Shown here: piece by piece, positions 1-11,790 of the stretch | Numbering within the stretch: position 1 is the stretch's first letter | How the letters are laid out: each line of letters opens with the position of its first letter | DNA from: Lepturacanthus savala | Taxonomy: Eukaryota > Chordata > Actinopteri > Scombriformes > Trichiuridae | Assembly: GCA_030544235.1 (NCBI GenBank) | Contig: CM060461.1 | Span: 248,001 to 312,000 of the forward strand | DNA: 64,000 nucleotides | Direction of reading: 5' to 3' | Notes under the pieces: model-generated | The model's database searches: none | Told to the model about the DNA's origin: nothing | Seen by the model: the letters and a program-made list of their open reading frames with translations, nothing else | Made by a program: the position numbers and the translations under genes

Positions 1-440
1 CCGGGCGGTGGTCACCAGCCTCTGAAAGTCCGTAGCCGAATCTGAAAGAGAAACTCTACGGTCCAGGTTATTACTGGGGGCCAACACAACGACTGCCTCA
101 GGGGTGAGAGGCAGAGATAAATTTCGTACCTCGACCTCTACGGCACTGGCCTCGGCTCCAGGGATGGAGAGGAGCGAAGGAGATCCACCCCACCGGCATA
201 GCCAGGATTCCCTCCACGATTGAAAGCAGATGGGAATCACCGACCACAACTGCAAAAGAAAAGAATTGTTTAAGATGTGCAAATCCTCCAAAATTAGTCT
301 GACATCAATTAGTCTCTAGAAACTGGGACCGAGCCGTACCTTGTCCGTTGACGGCAGAGGAACCACGACCCTCTTAGTGTGCTTGGTGAAGTGGAACCTG
401 GGCCAGGTCACCGGACGGTGACGCCTGCCATAGCCCCAAC
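1..440 (-). pseudogene. SGNH-hydrolase-like multi-copy fish gene fragment
   Basis: Two exon-like pieces read on the minus strand. The upstream piece (440-340) follows an acceptor TTTCTACAG, encodes a basic stretch WGYGRRHRPVTWPRFHFTK and ends at a GTACGG donor. The second piece (249-1) follows TTTTCTTTTGCAG, opens with VVGDSHL (the GDS block of SGNH/GDSL-type esterases) and continues with EAVVVLAPSNNL. Between these blocks an extra base in a CCTCTCC run shifts the frame, and the phases across the short 90-bp intron do not match perfectly. From memory it resembles a multi-copy family of uncharacterised teleost SGNH-like proteins, possibly carried by a mobile element; no search was run. The gene runs off the left edge. 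It is most likely a decayed copy. Confidence 0.55.
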
Positions 441-693
441 CTGTAGAAATACAACAAAAGAGATCAAATTCTGGAACACTTTACATGAAAAAAGCCCAGA
501 TAACTGTTTACTGATGAGCAACAAGAACCGACACATGTTATAAACACATTAAAGTAAAAAGAGTGGGTCACGTAACAGGCCAGAAGCCAGGGACAGGGAG
601 GAGGAGGTCCGACCTGGGGGACACCTGCCGAGCAGCAGCGACTGACAGGCAGGCCATCTGATGAAAGCATCAAAATCACATGACTATGTTCAA

Positions 694-730
<37 letters not shown>

Positions 731-886
731 AGTTAAATACAATCAAATCACATTACTACCCAGGAAAACCACTTGTAGTGATAAAAAAGCAGTGCAAGCA
801 GTGTTGATCAAGCAAGTGGCATGATTGTAATGACAGCATGAAGTTAAAATATCGTTCGGGAGGATCCGACTAATGTCAGTGTTGCG
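441..886. other. No gene seen; contains a CA microsatellite
   Basis: Apart from the CA tract at 695-730 I see nothing coding or structured here; the small ORFs have no recognisable content. Confidence 0.5.
695..730. repeat. (CA)n microsatellite
   Basis: Uninterrupted run of about 17 CA dinucleotides. Confidence 0.95.
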
Positions 887-1025
887 TTCGGGAGGACCCA
901 CAATGCTGCAAATAAAAGAAACAGCGCTGCAAATAAAAGAAAACTGCACAACAGAAGTGTGTGTGGGACTATTATTGGCGGTGTACCTGTAGTTTTTTAT
1001 GTGAGCGAAGAATATGAAGAAAAGG
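887..1025 (+). repeat. Dispersed repeat copy A, inverted partner at 10940-11150
   Basis: Contains repeated GCAAATAAAAGAAA blocks followed by GGGACTATTATTGGCGGTG and a segment with TTTTTTATGTGAGC. The same ordered blocks appear on the opposite strand at about 10940-11150, where the GCAAATAAAA block is present more times. I do not recognise the family. Confidence 0.7.
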
Positions 1026-1564
1026 TGTTGTCCCTGATGCAGTTAGTTAGATTTCTCTGTTATCCATGAACTGTGTAGAAACAAAACAAACAAAAAAACA
1101 ACCATATCCCAATCAGTGAAAAGCTGGGAGTAGCAATTGGCCAAATATGGAAAAAAACAAAAACGGTGATTGCTACAGGTGTATGATTAGTGTAAGCCTT
1201 TATAATTGGTGTTCTTTAAACCATATATTTGAAAAAGTATTTTTTGTAACCTCATTCTGATCTCTTGAAATATATTATCCACCCAGCTCAGACCCTGGAG
1301 GAAAACCTCTATCTTGAGATACAGATTGCTCCTGATCCAAGTGCCACAATACAAGACAGCAATTCAGGGGAAGGCATTGGTTTCCCAATTATCAGTTTAG
1401 ATCTCATGTCTCTGCCTCTACTCATCATCTCTGTCTCTACTTTAATATGATTTTCAAAAAATATGTTAAGAGAATGATCTGTATAATTGCAAAAACAGTT
1501 TGAAAATGTGGGATCAGGTGTGATTTCTTTTTTTTAAACCAAATTGATTTTGTATTTCTTTTAG
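1026..1564 (+). other. Intergenic; possible extra 5' exon of the next pseudogene
   Basis: An open stretch at 1265-1450 (containing HPAQTLEENLYLEIQIAPD) is on the same strand and just upstream of the multi-exon pseudogene, so it could be an additional exon. I could not find a convincing donor site at its end and do not include it in the gene. Otherwise nothing is seen. Confidence 0.3.
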
Positions 1565-4011
1565 ACTTCTCTCCTTTAGCTCGCTTAACATCCTCACTCA
1601 CGGATACCAACACATCACTTTCTTCAAGGATTCCCATATGCAGACGTGCATCCAGCTCGGAAGTCACACCCAATCTTAATGAGGCAAAGGCTGCAAAAGA
1701 GGTACTATCATAAAGTATCATACTACCATAGGTATTTCCTAAAAAGGATGATCTAGTTTTTGTGTGAATCAGTCATTTTAACTGTGACTCTTAATCTTGT
1801 AACATATTGTTTAAGTGGTTTTATCCTGAAAAAATGTCGTGTACACTAAAATCTCTCAAATAGATGGTAGAAAATGCCTTGCTTAGCAAACCTGGGGGTG
1901 AGGATGTTATTGAAGCCTACAAGGCAGAAAAGTCACTCACTCACCGCACACGGAGACGGCTTGTCAACATATTGCCCAGTCATCTGACTGAGAACCATGG
2001 GTGAGTTTTAAGTAAATTGGCAGATTGTAAATATCATAGTAAAAAAGTTGAATGTTTAGCAAATAGCATTGAATTAACAAAGCCAGTGTGGCATTTTTTC
2101 ATTATGTTTTTGGATTTTACTTTAATAATATGATCTTAACATGTTTATATAAACAGTATTAGCACATCTTTTGGTTTGACCCAGGATGAACTATCTTGGT
2201 AACTATCCTTGTTTCTTAAGGAGGATGCCATCCCGTAAACATAGGGAGAGGTATGTCCTGGGAATTATAACCCTCTTTCCTTCACTCAAGGATCCTTTTT
2301 CTCCAAAGGGCTATGCAAGTTTAAATCATGATTACTTCAACACACCAGTTTTACTGACAATGGTTTTGGCATTTTAGTTTTAAGTTATTAATGTATCACA
2401 GACAATAACAAAACACCACCAAAGTTAAAATAAATAGTTTAAACATGAGTTGCCATAAAATTTGGCATTAGGACGCAGAATGACATCTAATGAGTGAAAT
2501 GCTCTCTTTTAAAACAGTATGAATGTAGTTTATTGGATACTTCACATGAACTACCATCTGACAAAACATTTTTGTAAAATGTATAGATAAGATTAATGAT
2601 GTTTTATGACAGGAGCACTTCTATGATGGGGAGAAAGGCACTGGATATTTAGCATGGCGCCTGAAGACCATGTCCAGGTATACAGCAAAAAGACCAGCTA
2701 AGACAGCTGCATTGGTTGAAGCACAAGGACCAAAGCGCCGAAGATTGGCAGCCACTTTGCCTGAGCAGCTTGATGGAGATGCATGCAGGGAAGCCATCAT
2801 TTCTGAATCACCCCCATGATAAAGCAAGTGTGTTTCAGAAGATGAACATGACCTTTCAGTTTCGCCAAAACCTAGTGCATGACCCACAGAGAATGGCAGA
2901 TGTCTTTAAAACATTTCCACGGTTCTTGGATGTCAAAGGGCTGGTGAGTTATTTATTTAGAGTTTACTATTTTGTTTCTTGATGTTAAGTACAATATGCT
3001 GATTTTTTAAAAATGTTTGTGCATTTATATGATTCTATGATCAACAGCTGAATCAAGACTTCATTCTATTGTTTGGAACTGAAACAGCCTCCAAGATGCT
3101 TGAGAAGTGGGACACAACTTTCAGGTCCAAGATTATCAGTGAGGCTAAACACCTTACTCAGTCAATTGACCTGTGCCGACTTCTAAAAGCTGCTGAGAAA
3201 CAGACAGACAATGATGATGACAGTAAGCTAATGTACATGTTTGATTTTTATTCTTTACTGCAAGTGCTGGTTAATGGGGGTATTCCTGCATGATACTAAT
3301 GGGCTTTTTTCTACATCTTCCTACTGACAGCGTGGAACAGTGACATGGCTTCTCTGCTGCTCCTTCTCCATCTCCTGCCACCCACAGCTGGATGGAAGAG
3401 GACTAAGATAAGTCCCAGTGATGCAGTGGACAAAATGTTGCAATTTCATAAGGTATGCATGTCTTCTATTATCTAAACAGCAAGTATTTTATATGTATTA
3501 ACTCAATTTGAAATACATTGAAATGAAAGTCTTCTCTCTCTTGCCCTCTATCACACACTCTCTATTGCTAACTCACTCACACACACACTTTATTTCTCCG
3601 TTGCTAACTCTTGTTCTCCACAAAAAAACACCTCAACTTAGTCCCAGCTGAGCTGTTGAAAACATCAGTGTGAGATGCTGATGTTCTGTTTTTTAGTCAT
3701 GCTGCAGCCTGGATGAACACCTTCGGAAGGGATGGAAGACAACCATACATCCTTGCTGTGGGTCGAACCAAGAACAGGGTTGACACATTGACTACATTGT
3801 TGTGGACCAACAGCTCATCCCCTGCCAAGCCACTAACTCATTGGGTGCGTTTGATGAACTCTTTAAATCCCATTACGTGATCAACCTGTCTTATGATGAG
3901 TACCTGGGCCAGCTCTTCAACTTTGTGCAAACAGCAGTCGAGAACATTGATATAGAAACAACCAATGAGTCTCCCAGAGTTCGTGAGCTGCGAGCTAAAG
4001 TCCTAAACTAA
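1565..4011 (+). pseudogene. Multi-exon uncharacterised teleost family, frameshifted
   Basis: Seven exons can be traced by splice sites and phase: 1565-1701, 1864-2000, 2185-2314 (GC-AG donor GCAAGT), 2613-2943, 3048-3222, 3331-3452 and 3697-4011 (stop TAA at 4009-4011). Recognisable blocks are EHFYDGEKGTGYLAWRLKT, FPRFLDVKGL, LFGTETASKMLEKWDTTF, SLLLLLHLLPP and ESPRVRELRAKVLN. From memory these match a multi-copy family of uncharacterised fish proteins, some annotated as SAM-domain-containing-3-like; function is unknown to me. Exon 2613-2943 has a frameshift near 2797-2800. Exon 3697-4011 has two further shifts, near 3735 and near 3788, that restore the frame. Three indels argue for a pseudogene, although intron structure is retained, so this is not a processed copy. 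The 5' end is not identified. Confidence 0.65.
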
Positions 4012-4274
4012 AATACACAAATGTTTCAGTGCTTCATTTGTCAAACTGTGCATACTCCGTGCCAGTCCTTGATCTATCTTCTGAGACTTGATCACAGTTT
4101 TTATCCTAGCAACAAGTTTAAGTTAGTTTGTGCACAAGATCGTAGGCGTCAATTTTCAACATATTTAGGTTTCAAAAAATATTTAATCAGTTCACATGTG
4201 GAAAATTCTTGTGAAAATGTAGATGCAGCAAGGTCAGAGTCATGTCAAACTAATATCCAAATACTGCAAGATTA

Positions 4275-6512
4275 GTGATATCAGCATTTTTTGGCCCGAT
4301 CACCGATACAGATCACCAAAAAAACTTGATCTGCCGATTGCTGATCACTGCTGATCACAGAAGGAATTTAAAATTTCCGTACCTTTCACCTAGCAGAGGG
4401 TGCACAGTTTATAGATATAAAACTATCAATTATTTAACTATATTTTAAAAACTACAGAAGCAGAAACTGCCATCTGGGCCAATAAGAAGCCAGGGCTGTC
4501 AGGACATGTGCTGGCAATAAATACAATGCAGCCAATTGCCCACTGTTGCCAGGCAGAAAACACTTGTTCTAGTACACGCCCCCTCACTCGCTACTGCACA
4601 GAGATGTGTGCGCTGTGAAACTGAAGCAGATGATTATTAGGATTGGTTGAAAATTACAGTTTTTTTTAGAACAATCATGTCGTGATTGCTTAGTTGCTTT
4701 ATGGCCCGTCTCCACACAATGAAAACAGGAGAATGGACATGGTTACACGCGCTGCCCACCGAGAATAAATTCTTTTCTTGTTTTGTAGACTTCAAAAAAG
4801 CATTCGACTCAATTTGGCATAGTGGTCTGTTCTTAAAGTTAATTGAAAAAGGTATAGGAGGGAGAATCTATGACCTAATTAAAACAATGTACATGAATAA
4901 TAAATGTGCTGTGAAGATCAACAACATGGAAACAGATGTCTTCCTCCAAAGCAGAGGGGTGAAACAGGGCTGCAGTCTCAGCCCCACCCTGTTTAACATT
5001 TACATTGATGAATTTGCAAAATCACTGGAACAGTCGGATATTCCTGGCCTCTCTCTCTCTGACACAGACATTAAATGCCTACTCTTTGCAGATGATCTAA
5101 TACTGTTAGCTCCATCTAAAGAGGCATCACAACAGCAACTAGATCATCTGCAACACTTCTGTAAGACCTGGGCCAAATTTAGCTCTACGGGAAATTTTAA
5201 TCTGGCCATTAATGAACTCAGAGACAAGGGAAGAAGGGCTTTTTACACCTTAAAGAAATCTTCAATTATTGATATACCCATTAGAATCTGGCTCAAAATA
5301 TTCCACTCTGTAATTGAACCCATTCTACTGTATGGTAGTGAAGTATGGGGCCCTCTTATAAATCAAGACTTTGAAAAATGGGACAAACACCCAATAGAAA
5401 GCCTGCATACTGAGATCTGTAAGATCCCTTTTAATCGGATACAAAAAAGAGCCATCAAATTCTACCAACACCTCAAAGCCAGCAAGCCCAGCTCCTACCA
5501 CTACAAAGCCCTGCAATGCCAAGAGGAGAGCAAAGAAGGGAGTCCCCTCAGCCGGCTGGTCCACCGGCTCAGCACCAACAGCTCAGGGCACCAAGACCGC
5601 CCTCACACAATCCGGCCCCAACAAATCATAACTAAAGAAAAAGACAATTACATCAACGATTGGACATCTGCAACCAAAACCCAAAGCAAACTCCAGTGCT
5701 ATTTGGCCCTAAACAGACAATACTCCATGGCAGATTATCTGAGCTGTGTAACTGACCCCAGACTGAGGAAAACGTTGACTATGTACAGACTCAGCAACCA
5801 CAGCCTGGCCGTAGAGACAGGCCGACACAGGCAGACTCTGCACCCACTGCACACAAGGCGAGGTGGAGACTGAGTTGCACTTCCTAACCTCCTGCCAGCT
5901 ATACCAGGACATTAGAGACACATACTTTCCACACAGACACACAGAGGGACTTTGAGACATTGGACCCCACCCAGAAACTCCCATACCTGCTGGGTGAAGT
6001 CCAGCAATGTCACACATCGCTGGAAGATTTGTGTACTACTGCGACCAGAGAAGGACGTCCAGTGGACAAGAAGGACAGACTCCTGCTGGACATCATGAAC
6101 TTTGTACATATTGAACTTTGTACATATTGAATTATTGTTATTATTAGTAGTAGTAGTTATTAGTATTAGTAGTAGTATCGTTATTATCATTATCATTATT
6201 GTTATTATTATTATTATTGTTATTATTATTGTTATTGTTATTGTTATTGTTATTATTGCTGTTATTTAATATTCCTATATTTTATGTTAAAACATTTATC
6301 TGTGCTTTTTTATTACATGCTTTGGCAATGTAAACATGTTTACCATGCCAATAAAGCTGAATTGAATTGAATTGAGAGAGAGAGAAAAGGGGTCGCTAAT
6401 AATTTACGTCACATGATCGGCTTTTTTATCGGCATGTTTTTCTGATCGCCGATCAGGCTATTTTTAGGCAATATCGGCCGATCATGATCGGCAGCCGATC
6501 GATCGGTGCAAC
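4275..6512. repeat. GATCGG-rich repeat interrupted by a LINE
   Basis: The left part (about 4275-4685) and right part (about 6375-6512) both contain dense GATC/CGATC motifs such as CTGCCGATTGCTGATCAC on the left and GCCGATCGATCGGTGCAAC on the right, in roughly inverted arrangement. The LINE lies between them, so the older repeat appears to have been split. Exact ends and superfamily are not resolved. Confidence 0.5.
4690..6372 (+). mobile_element. 5'-truncated non-LTR retrotransposon with RT
   Basis: The reading frame at 4686-5873 encodes the reverse transcriptase of a LINE: VDFKKAFDSIWH, RGVKQGCSLSPTLFNIYIDE and CLLFADDLILLAP (the FADD catalytic box) occur in order. After KTWA the frame jumps to SSTGNFNLA, so a segment usually present between these blocks (roughly 50-60 residues by memory of relatives) is missing. 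A second small loss precedes IQKRAIKF. A frameshift near 5850 separates the C-terminal block CTQGEVETELHFL, a Cys/His motif typical of this group. The 3' end carries TTA-type microsatellite (6126-6265), an AATAAA signal (6350-6355) and a GAATT tail ending about 6372. The style recalls I/Nimb-like elements, unverified. It is defective. Confidence 0.8.
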
Positions 6513-7722
6513 ATATTACACAAGATACCTCAGAAGTTGCTAGAACAAACATCACGCAGAACCCAGAATCAGGTCAAAGACACAAAGAAAACATAGAAAA
6601 TATCTGTGCTTCAATTATTGCTAAACTACAAGCAAATGGTGTTGCAAATAGTGTCATTTCATCAGTTGTTGGCGATTTGGAAGAACTTAGTAGTGGGCTG
6701 CACTCTCAGGTTAAGCAACAATCGGCAGCCGATTACTGTTTGAATACCTCTCTGAAAACTTTTTGTCGAACCTGATCTGTTGTCCAGAATTTATGCCTTT
6801 GACTATTGGTATGTGGAAAAACCGCAAAAACCGGCCTACAAGGATAAACTTGGACAGTAGTGGCAATAATATTGGGCTCAATTCAATTCAGACTCATTGT
6901 CTTGTTCAAAACACTCCTTTGCTTTTTGGTGACATTGTGCCAGAAGGAAACCAAAACTGGCTTTTGCTTTTACTTTTACTACAGATAATCAACATTATTT
7001 TTTCTCCATCTGTTTCTCTTGGCATGACTGTACTACTTAAACATTTGATAATAGAACACCATGAGTTGTTCAAAGAACTGTATCCTGATAAAAACCTGAT
7101 TCCAAAACATCACTTTATAATATATTATCCATCTTGTATCCGAAAAATTGGACTACTAATACATATGTGGAGCATAAGATTTGAGGTAAAATACAGGATT
7201 TTCAAAAACACTCTTTAGAACTTCAAAAACATCACCAAATCTCTTGCAAAAAAACATCAGATGTTGATTGCATGTCATTGGGAGACATCCCTTTCAAAAT
7301 GTACTGTGTATGGATCTATGAAAAGTATTAATGTGGACAATGAAAACTTTTGCAAGGAGTTGGCTCAAGCTTTGCATGTGGAGCGTGCCCCTCAAGGCAA
7401 CCATGCAACTAACTGGGTGATAATCAGTGGAACAGAGTATAGGCCAGGATTGATCATTTGCACTCAGATTGAACATGAAATGCCAGTGTTTCTCAGAATA
7501 GAAAAAAATAATTGTTGTTGATAGTGTTATCTGCTTCTTTGGAAAAAAGCTTGTCATTGATCATTTCAGTGAACATTTTCATTCTTACAAAGTATTTGAA
7601 AGTGATCACAAAGATGTTGTTAAAGCAGATGATCTTCTTATTTATAAGCCCTTTGGTCTACAGAGTGCATATGGTGGAGAAAAAGGCCACTATATTGTGC
7701 CATTATTTGGTTGGGTTGGGAT
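6506..7722 (+). pseudogene. Transposase-like multi-copy fish protein relic
   Basis: The N-terminal block, with ENICASIIAKLQANG and SVVGDLEELSSGLHSQ, runs to about 6730. A large internal segment is then missing. The C-terminal half follows, with VPEGNQNWLLLL, LYPDKNLIPKHHF and KNFKNITKSLAKKHQ. Within this half the frame from 6763 to 7521 is interrupted only by TAG at 7216-7218, where relatives have a lysine (by memory). A shift near 7510 leads into the C-terminal tail (KPFGLQSAYGGEKGHYIVP). The family is a large set of uncharacterised teleost and cnidarian proteins that I remember as transposon-derived; catalytic residues cannot be assigned here. It is non-functional. Confidence 0.6.
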
Positions 7723-8017
7723 TCCTAATATGTACATAAAGTATTTTTGTGAATGTTTGTCTCAATCTTTTTGTGCCAATTCCTGTGGTGCTGGGAAGTT
7801 ATGGATGTTTGAATGTTTTTAATTGATCAGTCAACACTTCTATGCACTTTACATGTAATGTGAAACAGTTATGATATTCTGTTGAATAAAACAATGTAAC
7901 ATCACAATTTTAGTGTAAAAATACACTTTATTGTGTGATCATATGACACTGTAGGTTGAAAATTAACACTCAAAGTGAAAGGGAATAACACATTTTTGGT
8001 GCTGAATATACACTTTA
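7723..8017. other. No gene seen
   Basis: AT-rich sequence between the relic above and the DNA transposon; nothing recognised. Confidence 0.5.
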
Positions 8018-9815
8018 CAGTTTTTCTCTATCACTTTGGTACATTTTTCGAATCATTCTTGCAATTTGCAGAAGATCAAGTGCATTTCTCAAAACAGTTT
8101 GGACAAATAGCAAAACGCTGTGGAACACCTGCAAAAGCCAGTCTCTTGCTCAAAATCCTTAGTCCATCCCTCAAAGGCAAGTTTTTGTGTCAATATACTT
8201 TTCAGTGCCATCAGAATGTTTAATCATTGTGTCATTGTGTACGGATAAGACAGTCAAATTCATTAGTCATGTTGGCAATTGAATAGTGCACTTTGAAGGG
8301 ACATGTTGATGTAAAATGTGGTTTAGGTGTGATGACAAGTGTTGTACATTTGACCTCATATAATGTATATGTGTAAGACTGATTGGAAAAGACAAGATTC
8401 ACATTTACAGAATGACTTCTTTATTGGCAAACATTGACATTGCAGTGTGTAAAGAAAAAAAAAAAGACACCACTGCACATAACAAAGGTGAAATACAATA
8501 CGTAAGTAAACATAGGTCAAAAATATAAACATAGGTCATACAGTAAGTAAACAAAAAAATATGAACAACTCCCCAAATTCTAATCTCAATCCTGATCTTC
8601 AGCTTCTTCCCGTTCCTGTCTGTTAGGCCACAAATTCTCATCCACGTCACACCTGATGTCCTCCCGTGCAAGGCAGCGTGGATAGTATCTTCTTGCATGC
8701 CTAATCCATGTCCTGCAGGAATCTGCAGTAATGTCTTGGCATGCTGCATCCATTGCAGCCAGAAGGGTCACTTGTGTGTGTGGCTCTCGGTCATACACCT
8801 TCCACCTCCAGGCTGAGAAAAATTATTATTATAATAATAATAATATTATAAATTAGGTTTGCATACCACTGCCTTACTAGGTTTGACTTGTGGAAGCTTA
8901 CATTGTCCCATATTATGGCATATTTGGGCTGGGCCATATTCTCGGCTGGGCCACCTAGGATATGATCCCTGTATGATCCTAGTGTCTAGGAATGCTATTA
9001 GACATTCAGAGTTGTATGGACCCATCGGTGGAATGTTATCTGATATTGCGGAACACATAGTTATGTTGCCACCCCTTTGGCCTGGTACATCAATGGTGAC
9101 TCGGTGTCCAATAAGGTTTCGACCCCGTCTTCTGCGCTTTGTCAGATTGATACAGTAAACTCCATGTAATTCAGCACGTGTCCGCTTCTTCTGCCTCTTC
9201 CTCTTCCTACTCCTCCACCACACAGCCTCACCCCTCTTCCTCTCCTTCTTCTTGGCTGTTGTCCTTCCATTGTCAGACATTGTAACTTTCTATTGTGCTC
9301 TGGTTACCGATATACTCCCTAGTAGATTGTTCATGAGATGCTCCATTGAGCTCATTCAGAAAACTGTTGATCATTGGTTGATCAACTCTTTTCATTAGAG
9401 ACAGAAAGATACACCTGGGAGGAATTTACCAATTTAGATCATATTTACAGACAAATGTCTTATGGAAATGTATATATGCTTGACATGTTATGATGGCTTG
9501 GTAAATCATTTTGCATGTGAAGACTTATATGATGAACTATAGCCTAAATGTTTTGGGGAAGGAGACTATTTCATAGAGTCCTATAACAAAGCATTTTGAT
9601 TAGCATGAAAAAAGCAATTGATAATGTACGAAAAAACTGAGAATTGTACACAATCATTTGCATGGATGGACAAAAGCATTTGCAATTTGTTCAATGCAAT
9701 GAGAAACTGCCTTTTTCATCTGCACAAATGGCATGATGATGTGACAATTGAACAAGAACTTTTGAGAATTTCAATTCTGATGTGAGAAATGTACTAAACC
9801 AATTGAGAAAAACTG
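8018..9815 (-). mobile_element. Tc1/IS630-type DNA transposon with TA target sites
   Basis: The left end reads CAGTTTTTCTC and the right end, in reverse complement, reads CAGTTTTTCTC as well. The similarity of the ends continues (GGTACATTTTTC versus AGTACATTTCTC). Both ends are flanked by TA (8016-8017 and 9816-9817), the target duplicated by this superfamily. Between them lies a degraded minus-strand transposase (8586-9280) with an AATAAA polyadenylation signal in the same orientation near 8418-8423. The element has lost the middle of its transposase, so it can be at most mobilised in trans. Confidence 0.75.
8586..9280 (-). pseudogene. IS630/Tc1-like DDE transposase, centre deleted
   Basis: The upstream part (9280 to about 8870) opens with a strongly basic N-terminus, then KRRRRGRNLIGHRVTIDVPG and GGNITMCSAIS, which match the first part of the catalytic domain of fish IS630-like transposases. 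The downstream part (8816-8586) resumes at SAWRWKVYDREPHTQ and runs through DAACQDITADSC to CDVDENLWPNRQE and a stop. The central part, including the DNxxxH block and the last acidic residue, is absent; an AT-rich TTATTA stretch (8820-8853) lies at the junction. Family assignment is from memory of these conserved blocks. Confidence 0.75.
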
Positions 9816-10939
9816 TAATATTAAATATATTAAACATACATAAACATAAATATAATATATGAATATACTACCAAAATATTATTTTATATTATGGGTTAAA
9901 TTATATAATTATTACTTTTACTTTGTATTATTTTATAAAATAAAATTACAATGTATTATATTATAAATAGTATTATAATACTATTAGTGTTAGTATACTG
10001 TTATGTAACTATTATTATACGGTACAATTCTCTTATATAAATATTCAGTTTCTATTTATTAATAATTAAAATACCAGTCTGCAAAATGCAATTTATTATG
10101 TATATTATTTAGGTTATTTGAATACAGTAAATTCATTCTAATAATAGAATGCTAATAATGTTAGAATGAATTTATTGATATATTGTCGGCCATTAACGCA
10201 ATATGTAATATGTGATAGTAGATATGACCATTTCAAATTTAAGGAATACAAGGACATAACAAATAATGAATTACCATATGCAGTATTGTGTGTAGTATTG
10301 TGAGTTGATGTAGTAAAGAACATTTTCAATTTGTTTATTGACATGCAGTTGATTTCAAAGTAATAGAAATATCTTTAAAAACATGAGTAAAGCCCAAATC
10401 CTTATTGTTTTTATTATTTAAATGCATTGGGAATACTGCATTTTATATCTTAAAAAAATGAAGGGTCATGCAGGTCAATAGATGGAGGCTATCGCTATCA
10501 CTGCCACTATTTAATTATTCGGTTTGGTGATTGTGGAACATTTAAGTGGCAATTTGTTTTGTTGCAGATCATAATGTATTGTCCTTTTAGAATCCTCTAG
10601 TTCAGCTTCATATCAAACCTGGGGCTACGTGGCCTAACTATAACACTGACAAGTACAGTCACGTAGCAACAGAAAACATTGACTTTTTTATTTACTTGTG
10701 CCTTCTTGTATTGTTTTTCATATTCCTACTTGTGGTAACTTGTCAAAAGAAAGGACCACAAATGCAGATGGTGAGTTTCACTTTTTATCGAGATATACAA
10801 AAACAATACAGTCCAGTCCTGGGAGAATGACAACTCGCGTATGCGCGGAAACTTCACTCTTCTTCAGTAAACCTTCTTGCCGGCCACAATGATCACACAG
10901 CAGCACCCACTAGATAAACAATCAATTACCTCCCTAATT
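9816..10939. other. AT-rich intergenic sequence
   Basis: Mostly low-complexity A/T sequence with no convincing coding content. From about 10640 base composition becomes more balanced, but I recognise nothing. Confidence 0.5.
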
Positions 10940-11150
10940 GCCTCTGCTTCACAACACTCTTCTTCTTCGTATTCTTCTTCTTTGCTCACATAAAAAACTA
11001 CAAGTGCACCGCCAATAATAGTCCCCGGTAACTCACTTCCGTTGTGGAGTTTTCTTTTATTTGCAGCGCCGTGTTTTTTATTTGCAGCGGCGTTTTTTTT
11101 TTTATTTGCAGCGTTTCTTTTAATTTCAGCAGTGAGTGTTCCCGGCCACA
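10940..11150 (-). repeat. Dispersed repeat copy B, inverted partner of 887-1025
   Basis: Read on the minus strand it has three or more GCAAATAAAA blocks followed by GGGACTATTATTGGCGGTG and TTTTTTATGTGAGCAAAG, in the same order as copy A but inverted about 10 kb away. Copy B has extra copies of the A-rich block and a run of GAAGAA. Confidence 0.7.
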
Positions 11151-11189
11151 ATGTATTAAGTCTACATGCGGGTCAGACGTTTTTGATTT

Positions 11190-11275
11190 TATGACAGAGG
11201 CTGCGGGCCGGATGGAATTTGACCACGGGCCGCATTTGGCCCCTGGGCCGGACTTTGGACATATCTGCTCTACAC
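11190..11275 (+). mobile_element. hAT-type terminal fragment
   Basis: Contains GGGCCGCATTTGGCCCCTGG followed by CCGGACTTTGGACA, the signature right end of hAT (Charlie-like) elements. Only the terminal portion is seen; no transposase is attached. Confidence 0.6.
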
Positions 11276-11322
11276 TCTAAGGATGACATCACCCACTATA
11301 GCCTCCTGAGACTCTCCCGTCC

Positions 11323-11490
<168 letters not shown>

Positions 11491-11576
11491 ATAATATAGG
11501 TGTAGGATTACAAGACTATTGAACAATGCACTGGGGGTGAGTTGGCCTGTGTTACGCCAGACCCAACTGATTAAAA

Positions 11577-11790
11577 ATGTCATACTGCACAATCGACTTA
11601 GTTACAGTTTTTGGGTATTTTGGGGAGTCTTGTACAAGTTTCCTGTATGGTGAGAAATTTATTCTCAGTGATCTATACTGTCACAGACCAAGTCTGTTAC
11701 AGAAAGTCAACTCCAAATGGTGGTGGGTCTATACCTTCTATGTCATGAGATCAAAGCATTCACAAGGAAAACAAAGACATTTGGATGTCA
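11577..11790 (+). repeat. Dispersed segment, inverted copy at 30535-30775
   Basis: The reverse complement shares long blocks with 30535-30775, for example AATGTCTTTGTTTTCCTTGT and ATAGACCCACCACCATT. A neighbouring stretch (about 11875-11960) is shared in direct orientation with 36590-36690 (AAATTCCCAGTAACCCTAC, AGAAGCACAGACATTCTACA). This suggests parts of one unrecognised repeat or retroelement scattered over the window. Confidence 0.65.
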
